From Kappaphycus alvarezii (taxonomy: Eukaryota; Rhodophyta; Florideophyceae; Gigartinales; Solieriaceae): 64,000 nt of DNA. The stretch spans positions 806,001 through 870,000 of the forward strand of contig NADL03000004.1 of the NCBI GenBank assembly GCA_002205965.3. The letters are read 5' to 3'. The notes under the pieces are model-generated. The model was not told where the DNA came from. It did no database searches and was given only the letters and a program-made list of their open reading frames with translations. This document shows, in pieces, positions 24,801-38,189 of the stretch (position 1 is the stretch's first letter; the number at the start of each line of letters is the position of its first letter). Made by a program: the position numbers and the translations under genes.

Positions 24801-27800
24801 TCCTAATAGTTATTTTGGAATTTTGTAAGGTTTGTATTTTTTCTAGTAGACGTCAAGAGTACTTCTGAATAGGTACCAAAATATCTTTATAGTTTAAAAG
24901 AGTATTTATTTCGTAGATTGAAATTTGATCATTCAAAGAGTTGACCAGGTGGTATCGGCAAAATAAATTCGAAATGAGTAAGAGTGTAAATTTAATTTAA
25001 TTGATTCATTGACAGTTTTCTAAAGGTTTGAATGAAAATTTGGGTTTTTGCTCAAAGTTTGCAAGATTTAAGATTGAAAATTATGAGAACAATGGAAAAT
25101 ATTTGGACTCAAAAGTACTGAAGTACCAAGTAGGCTGCTATATACGTACTTAATAACAGTGAAGGGATAGTCTCTCAATACCCTCTCAAATATTCAGATG
25201 AATATTTCAGAGGGTAAATTTGAATATTCTATTGACTATTTTAAACTTCATTTACAGTTTTGATCTGGATTTCAATCAGAATGAGAGATTTTTTTTGATC
25301 CATTTCCTTATGATATCACCCCTCTTGAATTAAATGCGAGCAAAAAGTATTCTATTATTTACCTTTTTTCTGAAAACATAACCTTTCCCGCCTCGTACAA
25401 GGATGTTTCAAGAGGATCTGATTTCATGTTCTGCTGCCCTGTAATAACTGCCACTAGTGCTTTAGGTCATTTTAAAATATTCAAGTAGACATAGAGGTTT
25501 CGAACGACTTTGATATAATATCTTGTAGCACTTTCCCAGCGGACACTAAATTTTGGACATTTCTGATGCTATTACGATTTTTTCTGCAGCGACTAGATGT
25601 AATTCCTAACAACATAGAGAAAAAGGAGTTCTTAATCCATCACGGGAAGATACATATCTACAAAGTTTTTTAAAATGATTTGTGTTCTTCTTAGGGCGAC
25701 TAATCCATTGTTATGAATTGAAACGGTGCAGTCCATTATTTTTTTGATGTGAATACCATTGGATCCAGATAAAAAATCTTAGCTTTTCATCTTGTCCATA
25801 TTAGTCCTCGCTCAAACTATTAGGGGGCTTTCTTAGATCTTTATTTATATTATTATTAAAATTCATTCAAAAAAGGATTCTGTTTTCCTGTCTATCGTAC
25901 CTAAAAAGTGTAAAATGGAAGTATCTGAAGGTAAGAATTGCATTTGAAAAATTTATATTGAAAAAACGTATCTGTGTATATAAGAAGTGCTTTGAGGTAA
26001 TAAAAGTTTTTCAGATGTGAAATTAGAGCACTTTAATTAGTTTGCTGTCAACCAGAACCCAAAATGTGGGCAATGTCAGGGAATAGATTGAAAAACTGTC
26101 TCGAAATCTACAAAAAAAATTAAACTCGCTCTTTTAATGTATATGTCTTGAGATGAATAAGAAAAGAAAGCTGAGGACGTTTATAGTATTTAATAATTCT
26201 GATCGGCCTGAATATGTTTACTGTCGTCTTCTAAATCTAAATCGGATGACTTTATATGCTTTTTAGTGTAACATTGAGTATTTTGCTGATCTATCTCTAT
26301 TCATTTCCCGAATATCTTTTGGGATTTTCTTGCGTTTCTTTCATTTTTGATTGAATCTTATTTTTTGGCCATTAATATGTGATGTAGCAGCCGACGATTT
26401 CCCCCTCCATAAAGTTATTTTCGAGATACCTTTATGGGACAATCCAAGATTTAAGTTCGAGTAATAAATATTTTTAGTGCTAATTCCATCCTACTTGTAA
26501 CCATCTAAATTTTCTACGTTGAATGAAAAAGTATTAACAATTTATCTTTCCACCAAAACTTTTAGCGTGAAGTAACATGAATTGCGTCCTTCTAATAGCT
26601 TCGTATTTTAATTTGAATGAAATAATTACAAATCCGAAGGCTGCAATTAGAAACGAAATAAACTGCTGATAGGAGGCATAGAGCTGTAGGCTTTATTGCG
26701 GGAAAAATGAACTTTGTTTGTTTTTATGAACATTTTCCTATCTATAAGGGCTCACATCTGCCTCGGAATTCAATTGCACTTCTTCGACATATCCACAATT
26801 GCAAATAAGGACATGTACCAAAGTCAAACTACAAAAAAATGTCCAGATGCTTTAGGCTCTTCAGATAAATACACAAACGAGAAAAATCTGCTTTAGAAAT
26901 TAAAGCACCCCATTTTGACAAATATTTGTCCATGATTGGATGAAACTGCAAACCATGTAACGAACAAAAATGAAAAGGAACCCTATATAGACTATATCGA
27001 CAGCCCATTTCTAAAGCTTGAAGATACCTATAAGTACCTGTGGAATTTCTCACAAAAAACATGATATAAATTAGCCAATCCGGATACAGAAAGTTGAGCT
27101 GAAGTAAATGAAAAGAAAAGCAGGATTTCAACGACCAATATTACTTTTAATGGATTAAAAATGAGCTTATATAAATATATTTGTGAAATTTTTAGTACTA
27201 AACTGACATGTCAATGTAATATATGGCTATTCAAACTAATTTGAAACAAAATATCCTTACTCGGATAGAATGTTTTGTATATAATTCCACTTACAAAAAG
27301 ACTGAACTTGATCCACAGCATAGAAGCCAGATAGATATCAACCCTTCCTTCGTTATTGTTGTTCATGCTTGTATGGAGAAGTCTATATTCCTATTTTATA
27401 TCAAAACGGTGTAACAATTAAGAGAATATAACAACAAAAGTTCTTTTGAAATCAATGAGGAAATTTTTATTTATCCCAGCGCCCGATAAATCTATAAAGA
27501 ACTTTATATATATCATTTACACAATTTTAAAGAAAAGCTTTGGCAATATTTTTTACTAGCCAAGAAACTCAGTACTGCCAAACAAACTATACGTAATATT
27601 TCAATCGCCAAAATCACAGAAGACCGCCCATCATATCCGCTCACTAAACGAGAATTCAATAAATTGCCGAGACCATCTAATCAAAGTTCATATTGTTTAT
27701 CTTACTATTAACAAATAATTAGTTCTACTGAACATGAACTACAGTATCTCCGTTCATATGTTAGCATTACAGATAGCGATACTTTGTTTATGCCAAATAA

Positions 27801-30800
27801 CTTACACAGAAAAAATTATAATTCCCGCGTACTTGTGGAAGTATTTCAAGATTTCTACTACACTTATAGCATCCTTGAAATGGTCAAGTGGAATTCTAAT
27901 GCGCAACTTTTTTTGAAATGGTAACCAACATAAGGAGATGAATCGGGGAAATATGGACCGACGTGAAGAATTGGTGGAGCTCGAAAAAAATCAATAACCT
28001 CACTGCAGCTCTGATTTGGTTGGTAAGATGACTTTTTATGAACTATAGCCTTTACTGAACATATAATTGCAGTTAATATGAGAGAAAAGTTTCTGAAAAC
28101 CTCATTTTGAGAGGAGCATCTTTTCATTTTTGCTTACTTTATAGAGATAGATTATAGAGACAAAGATCAGAATTAGCCACCAAACCACTTATGAAGAAAA
28201 TATCTTATTTTATTTATTTAAGAGTCATTCTCTATTTAAAATGTGAATGAATGGTCACTGAAGCCCAATTTACATAGAAGTGTCGTTGGAAAGTAATTTT
28301 TCAAAAAAAGAGCACAAATTTATCTAATTTTATATGTCTGTTACCAAATTAATAAATTTCACCGGTTTTACCAATCTTTTCATAAATTGAGATGGTGAGA
28401 TTTTTCAGCTCTACAGATGTAGATCCTCAATTTTGGCTTTTTTGACAGTCTATCTCAAAGTTAGAGAGAGATTGAAGTGTTTTTCAGGCTTTTTAACATT
28501 TAATTCATTTATAGGATGCTATATATTCTGAAAAAGGTATTAAGAAGACTACTTTAAACCATTTTCGTGCCACATTATTGTACTTCATTACAGTAGGAGA
28601 AAATGTGATGCCCAAGAGGGTGCCTGGCATCCAAAATGATTTTTTTGAAGTGTCAAGTTCTGAACAGAGCGGGAAAAAATATAAAACCTTGGACTTCATG
28701 TCCCCTGCAAGGTACTTTTAAAACGAGATTTACTCCAGGATTTGAAAACAACCTAGCGTGGGAGGTGATTTTTTCAGTAAAAAATATATAGATGATGTAA
28801 ATACTACCCAAGAATACGGCTGGAGCATATTGGATAAATGCTGAGAAGGAAACAGTGCGGAGCATATTTTTAATATTTCATAGACGATTTTCACATCACT
28901 TTAAGGTTTCATTGCTTCCAAAACTTTCGTTTCAACCAAGAAAATCACCCTGTCATCCAAGAGCAGAGGAGATTGACTGTATCAAGTTCTGGCACAGAAA
29001 TTCTTCTCTTCATTAGATATTATGTAAGTAATGAAAACCTGTAAGTTTTTGATTTGGCTAAAACAAAAATTGCTAATGTAAATTTAGACTTCCACAATGG
29101 GGATCTAATTTTTGCAAAATATGATATCATGTCTAAATATATCTGCTGAACTTCTTTAAACCTTTTTTTGTATCTTATAACCCGATGGGGTTTTTTAATT
29201 ACTTCTAACTTCGATCCGGCGCTTTTGGCCACTAAAATGCCATACATTAATAAGTTGCAGGTTACGTAACTTGAACCGATAGGTAGGAAAATGTCGCGCA
29301 ATTTATACTGGCTGAAATTGATATAAAACATTGATTCTTTTCGCTGTTAAAATAAACAATCTAGGCTCATGAAAATGACCATCGGGTGAATACCCTGATT
29401 AGTACCATGCCCTCGAATTTAAACCATGACTAGGAGAATAAAATTCCAAGGATAAAGCAATAGGTTGTGGTGTCATCTAGCAGCACGAAGCTAAATAAAC
29501 ATCTAAAGGCACAAAGTACCAAATTTGGATATTAAAACAGTTGGGAAATACAATTCCGAGCGGTTACCTGCACTAAAAGTTTTTTTAATGCTGGAGCCCA
29601 AGAAACTGATACTCTGTACGTTTTTTTATGACCAAGATAGTAAGTTGAGAGATTATAAATTGTACATAGAGCAACTTAAACTAAATGTTAAACTGGTCCA
29701 ATTCCTACAGAAAATGTACTTTAATGCAAAGTTAAAGGGAAGCTACAAAAAGTGATTCCTTCAAAATTTTTTACAGGAGATTTACTCGGTTGAGAATGTT
29801 TTAAGATCCAGCAAAACAGATATCATCTTACTTCCGGTCCTCTAAGAACTTTATAGTTAAACTATAGTATATGAACAGTAATATATTTTCAACTCGGCTT
29901 TTTATAAAGCAGCAGAATAATAAATCACTCTCTACTTATGATCGAAGGAATAGAACTGTAGTCAGAGCAATATATTGAACCTCAACTATCTGCAATATTT
30001 CCATGTGTAGAAAAAGTAAAGAAAATAATTTGTATGTACATTGAACCACTGTAATCCGTGAATTACTATGGTTAACAAAAGTAGTAATTGGTGTAACAAA
30101 GAGAGGTTCCTGAAAAGTTCGAAGAAAATCAAAAATGTTCCATTATTTTCTGCGCTTTTCATTTCAGAACTTTAAATATCGCAAAGTTTTAGAAGGGTAG
30201 TCTACTTCGAGCAAATCCACGGTTTTCTCAACATCTACAAAAAATTATACCATATATATATAAAAACAGTCATTTATAGACTCGAATATGGTATAGGATG
30301 GGATCTATACAAAAAATTAGCTAGATATGGATTCAGAACTACAAGCAGAAAAAGAATAATGAAAGCGAGCTAGTTCTTCCTCAGTTAAAAAAGTGGAAAA
30401 ATATTATTGGTAGATTAGTAATGTATTCAATTAGATTTCAGGAGCATTATTCTAATACTGTGGGAAAGAATACAAAAATTACATAACAATATGGTGCAAA
30501 CAGCATACCTCAGGAAATCTGTTTTATATACGTAACAGTAGAAAACATAAGAAGTCTAAATAGAAATTAGCTTTGGTCGACAAGTTGAAAAGAAAAGCTG
30601 AGAAATAAGCATAATTTTATAGAAAATGATACAATCATTTTTGCCTCTTCTTTAATACCATTTATATTTTTGACTAATAAGGTCCAGAGTCGTTAGCAAC
30701 AATCTGTTGTTCTGTAAAATTGCCAACCTGAAATGGCAAATAACAAGAAGAAAATTTTACTTCTTACTTATTGCAACGCTTGCTGTAAGCTTGGTTGAGT

Positions 30801-33024
30801 GCGCAAGTAATTGGGTAAAGAAAGTAAGGGTTCTGTCAAACACTTCTTGAACTACTTTAAAATATTTACGCGGAGTTTAAATAACCATAAAACGAAAATT
30901 TCAGTATTTGGAAAGTCAGATATTATTTTGCGAAAAGCGTTGAATAGGGGTGTCTGATAGCAAAAGACACTTTCAAGGCTGCTCTGACTTACCGTAAGGT
31001 TGCGAAAAAAATGGCATATAGACACTAGCGGAAGCTCAAGAGCTCTGACAGAAATGGTTCGATGTGATTTCTACTGAAGTATTAGATAGATCTGCATGCA
31101 AGTATCCATATTTTCTTTTGAAAAAACCAGAGGTCCTCTGTAGAGACATAGTAGGGAGAAACATTAAGGTATATCAATATTCATTGAAATTACTAAACTT
31201 TTTTACCGTGCAAAGGTATTTAACATTTGGAATTTTAAAATCAATATAGTTCAGTACCGGTCCTAACAGAGAGATGAAAATGGTTTACTATATCATGGCT
31301 TGAACATAGGTATGATTAGCATGCGTTGTGTTCAAACGATTTAAAATCTTGATGAAGATGTCCATACTATGCCAATTGAAACGTAGAAAGAATGCAGTAG
31401 GCCTTTAATACCAAGAAAGATTGATCCAGCGTGGAACGTATCAATTTTGTAGTTATATCAGGCTTCTCTATTTCTTGCATTAAATGCCAAACCTTCCATT
31501 TTCTTTAAATCTTTAACAAAAATTAAGACTTGAACAACAATGATGCACACTAAACGGATAATGTAGTTCTGCAATTCTTAAAAAACGGAAAATAGAATTT
31601 TAGAATTGCAATCAAAATTTGAAAAACGGGGCAAACATTTCCGTACTCCTCGTGTTAATTATATTTTTCACAGAATAGAATTACTTAAATAAGTAACTTT
31701 TTCACTGGTAAATTACACATTTAATTGCATAAAAAATTTTAATGACTTTTAGTAACACTTTTGTATTAGACATTACACACAGAAAACAAGATATTTAATC
31801 TATATATAATTTCTTTCTTTGTTTGGTCTAAACGAGATATTATATATCAGAACAAGAACAGTTCCTGGAAAAGAACTGCTTTATCGCATGTATCTTTATA
31901 AAATTAATAAGTTCATCAACGGTAAGTTTTAGAAGCAAAGGATCTCTTGCAGTTTTAAATACAAATTTACGCATTTATTTGTATGTAAGCTTTTTTGAAC
32001 GATAGCTAAGCTACATTTTAAATCTCTAAGCTTTAAGTCCTCATTGAATTTTTTTGCTTTGAAATTGCACCAAATCTGCATATTTGACCCATTTGTATAT
32101 TTTGTAGCTTAAAAACCACTACCTATAATATTAATAATAAAAAACATTAGTTCATTAATAAATATTTACCACATGAAGAAAAGATCACCATTCAGGAGCG
32201 GTTACAAATCGAGCGGAATCGATTTCTATGCATTTGAACTATAAATTATCTTTAAATGAAAACTGAAATAAACGACCCATGCGTTTTTAACTTTTAAACG
32301 CTGCTAATACATGAAGAATTTCTTAAAATTAGCAGTTAGTTTCAAACCGTGACATTAACACATGTTGTGTAATTGAGTTATTCCTAAAATAATTCTTGGT
32401 TTAATATTTGAATGAAAACTATCAATCTTCCTAACAACAAAATAATACAAACATCATATTGGATCAGGATTTTGCGTTGAAATTAATATTTATTCTTGAA
32501 CATTGCTTTTATAATGCAGTATTCAGGAACCTATTAATGTTGCTGTCAAATTTGAAGCGATAAAATGGTTTGATATATTATATCAATTTTACGATAGAAA
32601 GAGGAACTGAAATAAAATTTAAGAGACATTTCGCTACCGAAGTAGTTTTCCAGTAGAGGTTCAACTGAGAGTCATTTGCATTATTTTATTTTTATCAGAT
32701 ATAAATTTCCTAATTTATCTATTTAACCAGCTTTCGAATAACTGTTTGATAGGTGATCTTTGATTATTATTAGTTTTATTGTTAAACTCAATGTTGATAC
32801 ATAATTTTAGTGAAACAGAACGTTTTGAAAATTTCTAATTATATCGTAATTATATCTCAATTTGTATCTTGTCTATAAAGTTTCTTATATTCTCCTAAAA
32901 TTTGGATAAGAGTCAAAGAATAAATTAGTATTCTTTCCTATTGTTCAATAATAGGAAATATCAAAGGATGTTATTTTCGTCTATTTCTATCGATCCGGGC
33001 TCACTAAAACCACAATTATTTTTC
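18897..33024. other. AT-rich gene desert
   Basis: Long runs of A/T-rich sequence with short, scattered open frames on both strands (for example 23,043-23,303 plus, 26,829-27,131 minus, 29,020-29,331 minus, 29,525-29,755 plus). None shows catalytic motifs, zinc ligands, membrane spans or family signatures that I can defend. No tRNA-like cloverleaf, satellite or inverted-repeat pair was noticed by eye. Heavily mutated transposon copies are the likeliest content, but that is an inference. Confidence 0.4.
20641..20830. other. purine tract and GC-richer island
   Basis: About 50 plus-strand bases (20,650-20,700) are almost entirely G and A, followed by about 130 bases of distinctly higher GC than the desert around them. 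No coding family is recognised; the 65-codon minus-strand frame across it is compositionally biased. It could be a small insertion or a polypurine tract of a lost element. Confidence 0.4.
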
Positions 33025-33339
33025 CTATATGCGCATCCAATCTTCTCTGCGATATACGGACCACCCTTTACCACGTCGTACAAAACTATCTTTCTTTGCT
33101 TTGTAAGATTGACCGTTAGGTTTCATAAGCAATTCCCCTTTATGCACGGGTAGGTATGACGAAGCTGTACTTCTTTCGGGAATATGTGTAACAACATGAG
33201 GAAAAACCTTTACATGAAGACCTTCGAGTGAATCTATCAAACCATTTTTGGGTTTAATATTACTGGTATAGCTTTCAATACTTGTGTCATATCCTTTTTT
33301 CATATTCTTTTGCAAGTGCCTTTTTAAGCCCCTTCTCAT
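33025..33339 (-). other. open frame of unknown nature, 104 codons
   Basis: This minus-strand frame is rich in Lys, Arg, Ser and Gly and is longer than expected for the local AT content. Upstream DNA to about 33,560 also reads in protein-like runs in another frame. No motif is recognised. It may be a coding relic of a mobile element; evidence for an active gene is lacking. Confidence 0.2.
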
Positions 33340-34785
33340 TCCTACGCCTTACAAACTGATTTATTGAATCTAAGAAATCGAACATATAATTGGGGAAGAC
33401 TGCTCATTTTCATATCCTTTGTAATACAAAAACCTCGAAATGTATTGATTGCTATTTTCAATTGCGACATGAATACGTCTGGGCAGTGTCGTCATGGAGA
33501 TTATAACTCTGTGCACAAAAGGAGACACTTTCTAGATATTTTCAACTTGATTATAGAAGAATTCTAAATTATTTCTCTTAGTTTTGTGGAGGATTTTTCT
33601 TTATATGCCATACTTATAAATTAAATATCGGAATTTTTCGTCTGTGCATTAACCAATCAAGGACGTTGCAAAAATTAAATGTGATGCTCCAATAATCATA
33701 CTCATATAATAATAACATAATTTAGTGGAAGCTTATCACTCGGTAATGCAGATACTTTTACTTAAAATATCTGGAAATTAGTTTTCAATGTTCTCAAAAA
33801 GTGATAATAAATATTACAAGTATATATTTTAGGGGTATTAAAACTATTTTATTTCACTTTTTCCGTTAAAATATACTTTAAAATCAAAGTAGATTTTTTC
33901 TTTGATTTCCAACGCTTGAGAGTGTGTAAACCTTGAAGCTCTAGAGCTATCTTCTAGTTCACTCAAGAATTTCCTTTGAGCGTACACTCCGCGAAAATGA
34001 CCACGTCAATTTCCAGAGTGACGTTCTCTGCCTCTGCGCCAGAGAACGCGCCATTTAATCCCGTTAACACGAGGTTAAAAAAACAGGGCCCCTTATTTTA
34101 AACCCCGACGCACTGAAGTGCTTCTAACTCGTGATTTCCAGCCACATTAGGAAAAACAGAATCGTTCAAAACAGTGTATTAGAGGGTATAAATCAAGATA
34201 ACGGGCACATGGGGTCGCTCCGGTGACTTTAATTTTACTTTAAAGAAACTTCTGCACCTTTCTCATCCCAAAAAGGTAAACTTTAACATATTTAGAATCT
34301 TCGACGAATCTCCTGTGAATTGGGACGAAAATGAAGGGTTCTAAAGCCTTCTCACGTTTTAAGAACATCCTGTTCCTTTTTCCATCTCCACGCTCAGAGT
34401 GTTTCGTTCCGATGCCTTTTCTGAAGTCAAGTTGATTGCCCGATCAATGGCTAGCCAAACCTTGGACCACACTCTATGGTGATGGCCGCTCTTCTATATT
34501 GATAACCGCATTGATGGTCGCCTACAATGCATCATGTCCTTTAAATGGGCGATCAGCTAGTTTTTATTTCTCGGATACACTCTTCGACTTATTTTGATAT
34601 TATTGCCACATAGTTTGAATTGAAGTTCATAGGACTACCAATTTTCGCGCCACTCGCTGTTAACTTTGTTAGTTTAATTTCACTTCTTTGCCTTTTTCTG
34701 ACAGCTGACAAGTCGCAAAGAGGCTTACAGTTATTACTGTACTTTCCCGTTAAACCTAGAACTTGGCCGTTATGTTTATGCACTG

Positions 34786-34797
34786 TACAGTACTGTA
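34786..34797. repeat. 12-bp perfect palindrome
   Basis: TACAGTACTGTA is its own reverse complement. It lies one base upstream of the hairpin at 34,799. Confidence 0.8.
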
Positions 34798-34798
34798 A

Positions 34799-34831
34799 GC
34801 TTGAGCTGATCTACTTTAGATCAGCTCAAGC
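34799..34831. repeat. perfect 15-bp stem hairpin
   Basis: GCTTGAGCTGATCTA (34,799-34,813) and TAGATCAGCTCAAGC (34,817-34,831) pair perfectly across a 3-base CTT spacer. Helitron 3' ends carry such hairpins, but the expected CTRR terminus shortly after it is not present. A transcription terminator or other cruciform-forming site is also possible. Confidence 0.85.
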
Positions 34832-34935
34832 AAGTTAAGGTATAGACACTCACCGTCGTCTACATGTCTTCTGGAAACTTTCTTCGATCAACAGAAAGCA
34901 TCAGTCGACTCGCCTTGAAGTCTAATAAGCCCCGG

Positions 34936-35100
34936 TCTCTCTCCATCTTCTACCTGAGTAAAGTTCCTCACCACCTTCTCCCCTCTCATCTCACCTTCTC
35001 GGTCCCTCACTCTTTCTACCCTTCTCTCTCTCTCTTCTGCTCTCCCGTTCTCTCCCTCACTCCTGCGCGGCTCCCTCGCTCCCTCTCTCTCGTTCTGTCC
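34936..35100 (+). repeat. pyrimidine-rich (CT) tract
   Basis: The plus strand is dominated by C and T with many CTCTC and TCTCC runs, including a pure run around 35,020-35,040. Polypyrimidine tracts occur in promoters and as degenerate microsatellites. There is no gene downstream to favour the first. Confidence 0.75.
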
Positions 35101-35150
35101 ATCAAACTAGTCGTATGAAGCCCCATTAGCAATTTAATTCATTTCTTCTT

Positions 35151-38100
35151 TCCTCTTAAAAAACTGCTTAGGTATTTAGTTTCATTTTATATTCAATTTT
35201 AATATTATATCAATAGCCTGCAAAATTCTGTTAAAGTTTTTAATCATGTGACCAGAAGCACTTTCCAACATAATACTGAACCAGAACCAGAAATATATGA
35301 AACAAGATATACTTCCTCTCTCATGTACCACGTTCCGTAAACTTTACGTGCTCGCCTCTGCTATATAAGGATAAATTCATTTCAATCTATCACTAATATG
35401 TAGACTCTTCATTTTTAAATAGTTCTTAAATAAAAAACTTTTTTGTAACATGTCATTTTTCCACCATAATATTTCACGTTTTCTCCCTCCAAAATTGAAG
35501 AACTTTAAATGCTTCAATATGAATATTTTTTCTGTGTAATTTTCTTTATCATGTATTTGTTTATCTACAGGAACCGAAACTGTTCTCGAAAGCCTTTTCA
35601 GTTTATTTGTTAGCTCCAAATATTTACTCTTCATGTATGGGAGCGTTAACAACTTTTTTTTGTTAATAAGCTGTCAGAGTCTAGAATTATTCCTTTGTTC
35701 TTGAGCTCCTTTATTTTCATACATTCGGAGCCTATTAACACAAAAATGTGTTCAAGTGATTTTAAAAATTATCCAAAAATCAGTCTACCCGTATATTAGA
35801 TGTTTAATGATGACATATTTGATTACTCTAGACAAAAAAAATAATTTTAGATCATCCTTATCACCCAAAAATTGAAGTTTTACAAATTTTCCGTAAGAAA
35901 AAACTTTTTTTGTTATATTGAACCCCAATGCCCATTTTAAAACAGGAAATAATACCTTTTGAATGAATTGTAAAGGAGGTCTACTTAATTTTCTCACGTC
36001 AACAAATATTCCTTTCAAATTTTACATAGAAGAAGCTATTCACTCTCGAAGTATATTCCCAAATGCATGCAAAAGCTTCAAGTTTTTCCATCTTCTCGGT
36101 CACGGTCATGATTAGTACTTGTCAAAGAAAATATCGCATATGTATTTTATAACTGAAAAGTCCTGAGCCAGATGCTTCTTACTATAATTACGGAAAACAA
36201 ATGAAACAAAATTCTGCATCTGTTCTAGTAGTTCTTTTCCTATGTAATTAAAGTGGAAAATCAAAGAAAAATTCCGTTATAGCGATCCAATCGAGTCAGA
36301 AGCTTCCCTATTTTTTAATGCAATTTGTACAATTGTTTTAAGAAAGAATAAATGTCGATGATATACTCGTATAAGTTACTGGATCATCAGATTTATCTAA
36401 AATGGGTTCTTTTCCACTTTATTATGTATATGAAGCCCTGGAAAAGCATTACGTATTTTATTCACAGAATTTTAAAAAATATATTGTAGTATAAGTGAAA
36501 TATTTAGAGCAGCTATTGGATTTCATTGCGATACACATTTATCGATGTCAGTACAGTATTAAAGGCAAACATTTGTAGTTGACTCTTTAAAATTTATTTT
36601 GACTGTATAATGAAGCATCAGTTTGATTTCATGCACAGGGACGGAAAAAATCTCAGCTTTTATCAAGAATAAACTTAATTCACTAGGAACAGACTATTTA
36701 TCCTATTGCAAATAGGATCGATCTTGCTCAATCATTTTTCATTGCTTTTCTCAATTTATTGAAATAGTTTTCTTTCACCGTCCAATCATCTTCCTTGATA
36801 GTTTCCTCTTTTTGGTCTTCTATAACGCAAAATTTTACTTATAAATCATCTTTAAAATCAATTGTTAAGAAGTTGTCCTGCGCCGTGATTCTTATCTTTG
36901 TTCATTAAGTAGTAGGCTATTGAAAAATCAACGTAAGTTAAGGACGAATGAAACCTCTGGCATAGTTACCCGACCTATGGATCATTAATATCAACTGAAT
37001 CTATTGCACTACCAACCAGATCTTTGATAGCCCCTGTCTGATCTCCGGTGGAACCCCTTTTCTTCGTTGCTCCACTAAATAAAACGATCGGAATGGACGT
37101 GAAGTGTAAATATATCTCGATTATCTCAAGTCTTTTTCAAAGTATGGAGCAAGTTGACAACAATAAGGTTGATCAAAATAAACGGACGATAAATTGAGGC
37201 AGAAGGAGGTGGCCATTGAGCTGGTCCGCACTGAAGAGGAATAGGGAAAGTTGTTAACGAAGAAGAGTGAGGATAATTATGAGACAAAAATGGACTTAAG
37301 TCTGGTTCGGAACCGTTAAAGTACTATTGTATATACTGAAGGGACTTGCGTGAGTACTTATATTTACCTGCATGAAAAGTTAAAGGTGAAATGATATGGT
37401 ATTCTAATTTTGGATGATTTATTAAATTAAATAGAGCAATACAGAGGTACAGCTCTTCAAGTTCAAATGTGCTACAGCCTCACAAAATTACAATTTGGTC
37501 ATCGGCTATCATATAAAATAACACAGTACTATGCATGAAGATCACATACATATAATGTCAGTTAATCGATCATGTAGCCAACAGCCATCAGTCGGCCACC
37601 TGCTGGCCACACAATTTCCAAATTAATATAAGTATCTAGTTTCAACTCAAGTCTCCACACAAATAGAGATCGATCAAAGTAACGACCACGTTTGAAACCA
37701 CTAATTATTATTTTTTTCCAGCCTTCACATTCCCTCTTACCTTTTCAGGTTATGAGTCCAGAAACGCAATTCCATTCCCGAGAATCAACTCATCTGAACT
37801 GAGGAGAAATTTTCCGCATCTTCAGTGCATCTTCGGCTCAGCTTCGGCCCGCCTACGGCGCTTTCAAATTTTCTTTTAGTTGTTGCGCACCCAATTTTCG
37901 GACCTCTAGTTGAAAGATGAAGTTTTTTTAAGTCAACCGTAGATGTGAAATTGGAGGAAAGTGTCCTAGAGAATATTCAAGATTTTGCATTGCTCAACGA
38001 AGAGGAACTGAAAGTCGTGCTCGATAGCCGGCGAAACTGCATCATTCATATAAATTTTATCGTCCGGGGATTGGTGCTCGATAAACCATTGCCGCTATTA

Positions 38101-38189
38101 ATCACTGCAATAGCCCCGCGCCGAATCTATCTTTCATCCTATTCAATATATGATCATATCAGACACCCTGCTGGAAAAAACAAAGTGAA
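35151..38189. other. AT-rich sequence, upstream of copia remnant
   Basis: No gene is supportable. Open frames at 35,377-35,652 and 35,785-36,018 (minus) have no family motif. The last few hundred bases before 38,190 should hold the LTR and primer-binding site of the copia element, but neither can be proved because no second LTR was found. The frame at 37,945-38,286 overlaps the probable gag start. Confidence 0.35.

Larger units (their letters stand above)
33840..35150. other. GC-richer block with structural repeats, no clear gene
   Basis: Base composition rises compared with the AT-rich DNA on both sides. The block holds a palindrome, a perfect hairpin and a pyrimidine-rich tract, listed separately. 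Short open frames (34,620-34,838 plus, 34,589-34,783 minus, 34,864-35,118 plus) have no recognisable domain. A non-autonomous element or an LTR is possible, but I found no matching partner in the window. Confidence 0.4.

Noticed and set aside
37745-37762. A copia primer-binding site complementary to initiator tRNA-Met
   Set aside because: The string AGGTTATGAGTCCAGA only loosely resembles the expected TGGTATCAGAGC, and no LTR pair could be found.
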